From positions 53,642-117,641 of the forward strand of contig NZ_JACSRD010000163.1 of assembly GCF_014879935.1 (NCBI RefSeq): DNA of 64,000 bases, given 5' to 3'. A model generated the notes under the pieces. The model had not been told where the DNA came from. It did no database searches and saw nothing but the letters and a program-made list of their open reading frames with translations. The position numbers were made by a program, and so were the translations under genes. Source of the stretch: Prosthecobacter sp. (GTDB taxonomy: Bacteria; Verrucomicrobiota; Verrucomicrobiia; Verrucomicrobiales; Verrucomicrobiaceae). Positions 57,387 to 64,000 of this stretch are shown one piece after another. The number at the start of each line of letters is the position of its first letter. The first letter of the stretch is position 1.

Positions 57387-59443
57387 GACTCGCCACCATG
57401 AACACCACGCGCACACTCCTAACCTCCTTGCTGCTCGCGCCGCTGGCCGCGCTGCATGCCGCTGAACCACAACTCAAAGTCGGTGATCCCGCACCGCCTT
57501 TGAAGGTATCACAATGGGCTGCGGGAACTCCGATTGGCAGTTTTGAGACCGGTCGCGTTTATGTGGTGGAGTTTTGGGCCACCTGGTGCGCGCCTTGCAT
57601 CGCGGCGATGCCGCATCTCGCCGAACTCCAGCGAAAGCACGAAAAGGGCGGCCTCACCGTCATCGCTGTGGCGGTCAAAGATGAGGCGAAGGCAGTGAAG
57701 GATTTCGTGGCGAAGCGAGCATCCGACTGGAATCACCCTGTGGCGACGGATGATGCCGAGGGCTTCATGGCAAAACACTGGCTCGACAAGTCAGGGCGCG
57801 AGGGCATCCCGCAGACCTTTCTCGTGGACCGAAAAGGCAGCATCGCCTGGGTCGGCCATCCCATGCGGGTGGATGGACCACTGGCAGCCGTGCTCGCCGG
57901 GACCTTCGACCCCGCGAGGCAGCAGCAGGTGGACGCTGCCTTTGCGGAACTCGATGTGAAGCTCGGAGAGGCCCTGCGCACAAGCCGCTGGCGGGAGGTG
58001 CTCGCCGTGCTCGATGAAATGAACCGGGCTGACCCGGCAAGCGCACCGCTGAACTACGCGACGAAAGTCAAAGCCCTGCTCCAACTGGGTGAACAACAGG
58101 ACGCCCAGCGCTTTGCAAAGGAAGTCGCCCCCACCGCATCGGAGAGCATCGTGGCGCATCTTGCCAGCGAACTCCTCAAAGCACCTGAGAAGCATCCGAT
58201 TGACCACGAACTGGTCATCAGCCTCGTGCAGCAGGCGATCAAAAGCGGCGGTGCCCGCAATCCCGTAGCGCTCAGCGCCCTTGCCCGCGCCTACGAAGGC
58301 CAGGGCAAGGTGGCAGACGCCACACGGGCCTGGCAGCAGATGCTGGCGCTCGATGATCCAAGCATCGACAAAGACAATGTGCGCAAACGTCTTGCCAGCC
58401 TGACTGGCAAGTCATCGGCGGGCACGCCGCCAGCCACGAAGGCCCTGCTTGGCCCCGGCGATCCCGCTCCAGCACTGAAGGCACATTCATGGATTCAAGG
58501 GGAGCCCGTGCAGACGTTGGAAAAGGGCAAAGCCTATCTTCTCGACTTCTGGGCCACCTGGTGCGGCCCCTGTGTGGCCTCCATTCCACACATCGAGCAT
58601 CTGCACCAAAAATACAAAGACCAGGGGCTGGTCGTCATCGGCCAAAACGTGTGGGAGGATGATACCGGCAAAATCAGAGCGTTTGTCGAAAAGGTGGCGA
58701 ACAAGATGACCTATCGTATCGCCCTCGACTCGCAGGAAGCGGTGGCGAAACCGTGGCTCAGAGCCGCCGGGCAGAATGGCATTCCCGTCGTCATTCTCGT
58801 GGGCAAAGACGGCAACATCGCATGGATCGACCACCCGGAAGGCCTGAGCGAAACCGTGGTCGAGCAAGTGCTGGCCGGAACTTTCGATCTCGCCAAGGAA
58901 AAGCGGCTTCATCAAGTGCGCGGAAAGATCAGCGGGGCCTACTATGAAGCGTTTGGGAAATTCCAGCCCGCCATCAAGGCGCGGAACTGGGCGGATGCGC
59001 ACGCTTTGCTCGACCAGATGAACTCCATCGTGCCGGCCGATGACACGGAATGGAGGGCTGTCATCCGCAAACAGCAATTCACACTCCTCGTCGCCAAAGG
59101 CGAGGACAACGAGGCCATCAAGCTCGGCGAGTCGATCCTCACGGATGAAAAGCAGAACAGCGGGTCTGCCAATTCGCTGGTCTGGATCATTGTTCACGCA
59201 GAAAATCCGTCCCCCGCACTGCTCAAGTTTGCCGAAACCTGTGCCAAGCAGGCCAATGAGGCCACTCGTGGCAACCACCCGCGAGTTTTGGAGCACCTCG
59301 CCAGGCTTCACTTCCGCCAGGGTAATCGCCGCGAAGCCATTCAGCGCCAGGAGCAGGCCATAGATCGCGCCACCAGCCCTGACGAAGAAAAACGCCTCCG
59401 TGACGGCTTGGTAGCTTACAAGGCGGGAAAATTGCCGGAATAG
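57383..59443 (+). CDS. Exported double-thioredoxin (TlpA-like) protein
   Basis: A 686-residue protein coupled to the previous gene by ATGA. A signal region (MNTTRTLLTSLLLAPLAALHA) is followed by two TlpA/AhpC-type thioredoxin domains: VVEFWATWCAPCIAAMPHL (WCAPC near residue 70) and LLDFWATWCGPCVASIPHI (WCGPC near residue 392). Between and after are TPR-like helical segments (NPVALSALARAYEGQGKVADATRAWQQML; HLARLHFRQGNRREAIQRQEQAI). It likely reduces or makes disulfides in the periplasm. The gene order sigma-lectin-thioredoxin suggests a stress-linked envelope function. Confidence 0.92.
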   Translation: MRLATMNTTRTLLTSLLLAPLAALHAAEPQLKVGDPAPPLKVSQWAAGTPIGSFETGRVYVVEFWATWCAPCIAAMPHLAELQRKHEKGGLTVIAVAVKDEAKAVKDFVAKRASDWNHPVATDDAEGFMAKHWLDKSGREGIPQTFLVDRKGSIAWVGHPMRVDGPLAAVLAGTFDPARQQQVDAAFAELDVKLGEALRTSRWREVLAVLDEMNRADPASAPLNYATKVKALLQLGEQQDAQRFAKEVAPTASESIVAHLASELLKAPEKHPIDHELVISLVQQAIKSGGARNPVALSALARAYEGQGKVADATRAWQQMLALDDPSIDKDNVRKRLASLTGKSSAGTPPATKALLGPGDPAPALKAHSWIQGEPVQTLEKGKAYLLDFWATWCGPCVASIPHIEHLHQKYKDQGLVVIGQNVWEDDTGKIRAFVEKVANKMTYRIALDSQEAVAKPWLRAAGQNGIPVVILVGKDGNIAWIDHPEGLSETVVEQVLAGTFDLAKEKRLHQVRGKISGAYYEAFGKFQPAIKARNWADAHALLDQMNSIVPADDTEWRAVIRKQQFTLLVAKGEDNEAIKLGESILTDEKQNSGSANSLVWIIVHAENPSPALLKFAETCAKQANEATRGNHPRVLEHLARLHFRQGNRREAIQRQEQAIDRATSPDEEKRLRDGLVAYKAGKLPE

Positions 59444-59548
59444 TCGAAGGTTTTTCACTCAAGTCATCTCGCATGGAACGCCGCGGGTGATCGAGAATGC
59501 GTCGCATTGCCAATGGCGAAGCGGGCGTTTTGCATTCAAACCAATCTC

Positions 59549-61774
59549 ATGCCACGACGCCTGTTTTTGCTTCCGCTTTGCCTTATCACCTCAATCACCC
59601 TCGCCGCCGAGCCGTCGCTGGTCGATTGGATGCCGCGGATGGAGAATCAAACGGGGCTTTGGTGGGTGAATGAGCCGCCGACGATGTTTCAGCGAGCGGA
59701 GCGGACGAAGGAGGAGATCCTCGGGTTTCAGTTTGGGAAGCAGACGATGCTTTTCGACACGCGACGCGTGCGACCGGTGGAGGGCGAGTGGGAGTGTGCG
59801 GTGATTGCGGAGGGGCGGCGGTTTGTTTGCAACGGGCACACGCAGCCGGAGGACGAGTGGCAGCAGCCGGTGCGCTTCGTGGAGAGCGGTCGCTTTTTTC
59901 AGCGCGTGGTGATCGAGGGGCTGACGTTCGCGGATGCGGAAGGTAAGCCGTTCGACGGCACGGCGCGGCTGGAGATCAGTGTGTGGCCGGACAGGCTCGC
60001 GTTTCGTCTGGAGAGCGAAAACGAGTCAGTGATCGAGCTGCGACATGGCGGGAAAAAGGTGAGCGGCAGTCGCAGTGTGTTGCTGGAGGTGCTCGCGAGT
60101 GAATCGAAGGCCGTGGTGGAGTCGGAGCTGGCGGTGACGCGGGATGAGGCGCTGGGTTGTCATCGGCTGGCGCTGCCGGAGGAGCGGTGGAGCAATGCGG
60201 GCGGCACGTATTACCCCGAGGAGCATCTGGATCGCATCGACCGCTGGCGTGTGACGCTGCGCAACGACACCGATGAGCCGACGGTGGCGCGATTGATGTT
60301 CACGCAGGAGAAGCATCTGCCAATCACAGGATTCACGCCGATGCTTTGCGAACTGGATGGCACACCAACGGGCATTCCGGTGCAGATTTCGAAAAACTGG
60401 CACATCCGCGCGGAGAAGGGCCGACTGCCGCATGACGGGCAGTGGTTTCATGGCTTCGCGTGGGTGCGTTTGCCGCCGAAGTCGCGGCGTGAACTCGTTT
60501 TCCAGATGGTGCATGCCCGCTACGGCGGCGTGTGCGCGGCATCGCATGCGCAGCTCTGCCTCATCGGCTGGGGGCACAATCAATTCTGGGATCAGGCGGC
60601 GGTGGGCAGCTTTGGCGAGAGCATCTGCTTCGAGCCTGGACGTGTGCAGCGGCGTTGTTTCATCACGGACGTGCGCCCGCTCATGACCTTGCCCGTCGAA
60701 GCGAAGGCGAAACGCTGGGGCTGGGCCGAGAACTGCGGCGGCGGCGATTTTCTGATGTGGAAGGACGCGCAGGGTCGCTATCAGGAGATGAAAGGCACCC
60801 GCACCGAGTATCGAGCGCAAGGTCCGTGCCTCACCGATGTGAGCTACCGCGAGGAATCGAGCGGTGGCGAGATCGCGGCGCGCATGGATGTGTCCGTGCC
60901 CGCGGCGAACGATCATCTGCGCACCTTTCTGCGACTGCGCTACGACGTGCGAAAGCCGGTGCGCTGGCAGAGGCTCGCGTTCTTCCAGCTCGGCGCGGAT
61001 TTCTACAACGACGTGCCCGCGCGACGAGTGGCCATCGGCGATGTCACCGGCCTGCGCGAGGAATGGGAGCCGCGTCGCGCGAAGGATGAGTATGATCGCA
61101 CCGCTGTGCCGCTCGCTGACGAGGGCGCGTGGGTCTCCGTGCATGGCGTGGAGCGTGCCGTGCTGAAAAAAGGCCACGCTGCGGCGACTCGCGGCTTCAT
61201 CGTGCGCTCGTGGCGTGCGGTGCTCGGTGGCAAACCTGCCGCGCCGCATCTCGCGACGTTTTGCACCGAATGGGGCAAGAACAACCACCGCACCGCCGTC
61301 GAGCTCGCACCGCCGCCTGGCATCAGCGAGTTGCAGCCCGGCGATTTCGTCGAGGCCGAGTTGGAACTCGTCATCTTCCCCGCCGATGCCGCCGCTTACT
61401 ACGGCCCGGATGCCAAAATGCGTGACATGCTCGCCCGCGATGCCGACACCTGGCGTCCCGTGCATCGCGAGGCGCAAGGCAATGCGCTGAAACCCATCGC
61501 GAAACGCGGTGAGATCACGAAAAGCTATCCGCTCATCGTCGCCGTCGATGACGAGCAGCGTGCGCAAGTCCTCGTAAAAGGCGGACTTGGGCATGTGCCG
61601 GTCACTTTTGCCGAGTTGAAGTCACCGAAGGGCCATCGCGTGCTCGTGAACGACCAGCCGATCTCGCATTGGCAGACGAATTGGGATGCCGCGACGCAAC
61701 GCTGGCAAATCGTCTGCAATGCAAGATCAGCGCCTGAAGGCAGTCTTGAGATCGAACTCACGCCATCTCATTAA
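59549..61774 (+). CDS. Large exported hypothetical protein
   Basis: About 741 residues from ATG 59549 (MPRRLFLLPLCLITSITLAAEP, signal peptide). It is beta-rich with many Trp and Arg residues: LVDWMPRMENQTGLWWVNE, RLEISVWPDRLAFRLES, GTYYPEEHLDRIDRWRVTL, LCLIGWGHNQFWDQAAVGSFGESICFEPG, WAENCGGGDFLMWKDAQG. No known catalytic motif is visible to me. It sits upstream of an alpha/beta hydrolase gene (33 bases), likely the same operon. It may be a polysaccharide-active enzyme of an undescribed family, but that is inference. Confidence 0.7.
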   Translation: MPRRLFLLPLCLITSITLAAEPSLVDWMPRMENQTGLWWVNEPPTMFQRAERTKEEILGFQFGKQTMLFDTRRVRPVEGEWECAVIAEGRRFVCNGHTQPEDEWQQPVRFVESGRFFQRVVIEGLTFADAEGKPFDGTARLEISVWPDRLAFRLESENESVIELRHGGKKVSGSRSVLLEVLASESKAVVESELAVTRDEALGCHRLALPEERWSNAGGTYYPEEHLDRIDRWRVTLRNDTDEPTVARLMFTQEKHLPITGFTPMLCELDGTPTGIPVQISKNWHIRAEKGRLPHDGQWFHGFAWVRLPPKSRRELVFQMVHARYGGVCAASHAQLCLIGWGHNQFWDQAAVGSFGESICFEPGRVQRRCFITDVRPLMTLPVEAKAKRWGWAENCGGGDFLMWKDAQGRYQEMKGTRTEYRAQGPCLTDVSYREESSGGEIAARMDVSVPAANDHLRTFLRLRYDVRKPVRWQRLAFFQLGADFYNDVPARRVAIGDVTGLREEWEPRRAKDEYDRTAVPLADEGAWVSVHGVERAVLKKGHAAATRGFIVRSWRAVLGGKPAAPHLATFCTEWGKNNHRTAVELAPPPGISELQPGDFVEAELELVIFPADAAAYYGPDAKMRDMLARDADTWRPVHREAQGNALKPIAKRGEITKSYPLIVAVDDEQRAQVLVKGGLGHVPVTFAELKSPKGHRVLVNDQPISHWQTNWDAATQRWQIVCNARSAPEGSLEIELTPSH

Positions 61775-61806
61775 AAGACACTCTGCACTTCCATCGTCTT
61801 CACCAA

Positions 61807-63669
61807 ATGCCCACTACCCGCCGCACCCTTCTTCAAACTGGAGCTGTCGCTTCGTTTTCTCTGCTTGATCTGCCTTCGCTGTTTGCCGCCGAGGGCGTTC
61901 CGCAATCCGTCGCCGAGTTATGGGCCGATTTTGATCCGCGGAAGGACCCGCTGGAGGTCGAGGTGATTCGCGAGTGGAAGGAGGACGGCGGCGTGTTTCG
62001 GCATGTGCGGTATTTCATCGGCATGTTCAAAGGCAAGCCGGCGCGGATGGCGGCGGTGTATGGCTTTCCGGAGGGCGCGAAGGAAAAACTCCCGGCGGTG
62101 ATGCACATCCATGGTGGCGGGCAGCGCGGCTCGGTGAGCGAGGTGAAGCTGCTCGTGGCGAGAGGATACGCGGCGCTTTCCGTGAACTGGGGCGGCAGCG
62201 GGACGGGCAAGGCGCCGTTCAACACCTGCGAGAAGTCCGAACCCGGCGATCCAAACACCGATTGGGGCGCGGTCGATCCCTCACAGCTCAATGTGCAGGG
62301 CTACAGCACGATGCTGCCCGGGCCGGGGCAGGTCTTCGAGGACCGCGAGCATCCGAAGAACAACAACTGGTATCTGCTCACGCTTGGATGTCGTCGTGGG
62401 CTCACGTTTCTCGAACAGCAGCCGCAGGTCGATCCGCGGCGACTCGGTGTGCATGGTTACTCGATGGGCGGAAACCTCACGATGTATGTCGCTGGCACAG
62501 ATCGCCGCGTGAAGGCCGCCGTTCCCGGCGTCGGCGGTCAAGGCTGGCGCTGGCAGCCGCATTCGTTCATCGGCGGCACGGATCAGCAGGACCGGATCAA
62601 AGGCGATGTCGAGGTGTTTCGTCGCACGCTGAGCTTTGAAAGCTACGCGCCGCTCATTCAGTGCCCGGTGTTGCATCGCAGCGCCACGAACGACTTCCAC
62701 GGCTGGATGGACGACGTGTATCGCACGAACGCTCTCATTCCGAATCAGCCCACGCGCTACAGTTGGGTGCCGCACATGAACCACCGCCTCACGCCCGAGG
62801 TCGCCGTCACCATGCCGCTGTGGTTGGATCAGCATCTCAAAGGCGACCCCGCCTTGCCGGAGACGCCGCAAAGCGAGCTTGTGCTCAAATCCAACGACGG
62901 CGTGCCCATGCTGCGTGTGCGGCCGGATGCGAAAACGCTGCCCGTGGCACGCGTGGAGATTTACTACAGCACCGACCCCGATCCCCGCGCCCGCTTCTGG
63001 CGCAGCGCGGAGGTCGTGAAGGAATCCGAAGGCTACATCGCCCAACTGCCGATCCACACGCACGACCTGCCGCTCTTCGCCTTCGCGAACGTTTACCACA
63101 CGCTGCCGAAGCCCGAATCGCTCGCGCAGATGCCCGGCTACGGCAAACCGGTCACCGAAGTCTGCCTCAGCAGCCTTTTTCACTCGCACAGCGCCGATGA
63201 GGTCAAGCAAGCGAACCCCAAGCTCACCGCGAAACCGTCCACGCTCATCGACGACTTCACCCACGGCACCCGCGACTGGTATGCGCTCAATGCCGGCAAC
63301 GCCACGCATCAGCAACTCTGGACGCGCAAAGTCACCGATCCCCTCTGGCGCGGCCCCGAAGGCTCCAAGCTGCACATCACGCTCAAACTCCCGCAGACCA
63401 ACCGCCTCAGCATCGTCCTCCAGCAAAACGAATGGCGCAGCTACCGCGGCCCGCGCCGCACCTTCGTTTGCCAGCGCGAGATCCAAGGCTCTGATGCTCC
63501 GCAGACCCTCACACTCGCTCTGAGGGACTTCACCTCCGCCGAAGGCTCACCGACCAGCTGGTCTGAAATCGATCAACTCGGCCTCTGCGCCAACCACGGC
63601 CTACCCGCCAACGAAGTCCCGCTCTGGAAAGGCCCCGCGCCGGAGTTTTTGCGAGTTGCTTGGGAGTGA
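61807..63669 (+). CDS. Tat-exported alpha/beta hydrolase (acetylxylan-esterase-like)
   Basis: A 620-residue protein with a twin-arginine-type signal (TTRRTLLQTGAVASFSLLDL). The hydrolase core has AVMHIHGGGQRGSVSEVKLLV (oxyanion-type HGGG), LGVHGYSMGGNLTMYVAG (nucleophile Ser in GYSMGG), and YSWVPHMNHRLTPE with the late His. A beta-sandwich extension follows (about residues 480-620). Related enzymes are acetylxylan esterases and xylan- or pectin-linked dipeptidyl-peptidase-like hydrolases. It probably acts on polysaccharide acetyl esters. Confidence 0.85.
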   Translation: MPTTRRTLLQTGAVASFSLLDLPSLFAAEGVPQSVAELWADFDPRKDPLEVEVIREWKEDGGVFRHVRYFIGMFKGKPARMAAVYGFPEGAKEKLPAVMHIHGGGQRGSVSEVKLLVARGYAALSVNWGGSGTGKAPFNTCEKSEPGDPNTDWGAVDPSQLNVQGYSTMLPGPGQVFEDREHPKNNNWYLLTLGCRRGLTFLEQQPQVDPRRLGVHGYSMGGNLTMYVAGTDRRVKAAVPGVGGQGWRWQPHSFIGGTDQQDRIKGDVEVFRRTLSFESYAPLIQCPVLHRSATNDFHGWMDDVYRTNALIPNQPTRYSWVPHMNHRLTPEVAVTMPLWLDQHLKGDPALPETPQSELVLKSNDGVPMLRVRPDAKTLPVARVEIYYSTDPDPRARFWRSAEVVKESEGYIAQLPIHTHDLPLFAFANVYHTLPKPESLAQMPGYGKPVTEVCLSSLFHSHSADEVKQANPKLTAKPSTLIDDFTHGTRDWYALNAGNATHQQLWTRKVTDPLWRGPEGSKLHITLKLPQTNRLSIVLQQNEWRSYRGPRRTFVCQREIQGSDAPQTLTLALRDFTSAEGSPTSWSEIDQLGLCANHGLPANEVPLWKGPAPEFLRVAWE

Positions 63670-63945
63670 CGAACTGCACTTGAAGCAAGCAGATCATAGA
63701 GATAGAGGGCACCCCTTCTCGTCCAGATCAGTTCCAAACGTGCCTGTGGCAATAAGGAACTGTGGGGCACCGATGAGAAAAGGGTCCCAAGCTCGTGGTG
63801 TTCCTTCTCGGCCTGTCGGCGATCTCGCTCGCTTCGTAGCAATAGGGAACAAGGGGTGCGCCAACTCATGCAGATCGTGAAGCGAAGCGCTCTACACACA
63901 ACTCGGCGCCGTGTTGGATACAGACTTTACCGTCTAGGCAGTGTT
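63670..63945. other. Non-coding stretch
   Basis: I see no supported gene. It holds an inverted pair GCACCCCTT (63709-63717) and AAGGGGTGC (63851-63859) and two near-copies of GCAATAAGGAAC / GCAATAGGGAAC. It could be a decayed repeat. Confidence 0.4.
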
Positions 63946-64000
63946 TTAAAACCTCTTGAGCGGCTGCATCCAATCGATGACAGCGGCGAAAGCGAGCAGT
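63946..64000 (-). pseudogene. Possible C-terminal end of a gene that begins beyond the window
   Basis: On the minus strand a frame ends in TAA at 63946-63948 and runs off the window with a C-terminal peptide LLAFAAVIDWMQPLKRF. Only 17 residues are visible, so its family, and whether it is real or broken, cannot be decided here. It could be the end of a transposase, but nothing in the 17 residues proves it. Confidence 0.2.

Noticed and set aside
63709..63859. Inverted GCACCCCTT/AAGGGGTGC pair as the ends of an insertion sequence
   Set aside because: Nine bases only, 133 bases apart, with no transposase between; too weak to call a mobile element.
63573..63899. 108-residue minus-strand frame at the end of the window
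   Set aside because: It overlaps the end of the hydrolase gene and a repeat-like non-coding stretch; no start or domain is convincing.
1..64000. CRISPR arrays, rRNA and tRNA genes
   Set aside because: I saw no regularly spaced identical repeats, no rRNA-like conserved stretches and no clear cloverleaf. A tRNA scan would settle the last point.

Overview
The window reads as chromosomal DNA of a GC-rich Verrucomicrobiota bacterium (PVC group), probably close to Prosthecobacter or Verrucomicrobiaceae. The evidence is the gene set: three DUF1501 proteins, a DUF1549/DUF1553 cytochrome-like protein, a Tat-exported Gfo/Idh/MocA oxidoreductase, an ECF sigma factor next to a Ser/Thr kinase, secreted SGNH/sialate esterases, ThuA, FG-GAP and PQQ-type propellers. 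I saw no rRNA, tRNA, CRISPR array or intact insertion sequence.

Layout. 1-5.4 kb: the 3' part of a secreted haem/repeat protein, a tightly coupled minus-strand run (MOSC, GNAT, hotdog, GNAT, cupin), a purple-acid-phosphatase-like enzyme and a divergent GNAT. 5.4-7.5 kb: a sigma-like protein coupled to a one-TM protein, a secreted protein, and a broken copy of the GNAT tail. 7.6-17.7 kb: DUF1501/DUF1549/PPC genes, further DUF1501 paralogues and a zinc-phospholipase-like gene, with two REPIN-like repeats. 17.7-21.7 kb: a mutarotase-type kelch protein, then a short-chain reductase, an acyl carrier protein, a flippase-like membrane protein and a patatin lipase. 21.7-25.7 kb: mfd and a SHD1-like protein separated by a clear terminator. 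25.8-31.2 kb: an oxidoreductase, an ECF sigma factor and a Ser/Thr kinase that share a promoter-like motif, and two small lipoproteins. 31.2-44.6 kb: a TSUP transporter and secreted sugar-related proteins. 44.6-49.2 kb: a more AT-rich accessory island. 49.5-63.7 kb: secreted esterases, a second nucleotidyltransferase pair, ThuA, a sigma-membrane fusion coupled to a double-thioredoxin protein, and hydrolases.

The main discovery candidate is the island at 44.6-49.2 kb. It carries a complete two-gene short prokaryotic Argonaute system of the SPARTA type (TIR-APAZ plus a catalytically dead MID-PIWI Argonaute), an AbiEii-like nucleotidyltransferase with a small helical partner, and a PIN/antitoxin pair. 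SPARTA proteins are known to deplete NAD(P) when the Argonaute is loaded with guide and target from invading DNA, so this is a probable abortive-infection module.

The second theme is palindromic interspersed DNA that lies inside reading frames without breaking them. A 26-bp-arm inverted repeat adds about 40 residues between the DFG and APE motifs of the Ser/Thr kinase. A 66-bp palindrome sits in mfd. A 102-bp REPIN-like doublet lies in the signal-peptide region of the PPC protein, and a 99-bp sister copy lies between two convergent genes. The hairpin stems differ between copies by compensating changes while a GGAG flank and a YCCT loop stay fixed, which points to selection on structure and possibly RAYT-type mobilisation.
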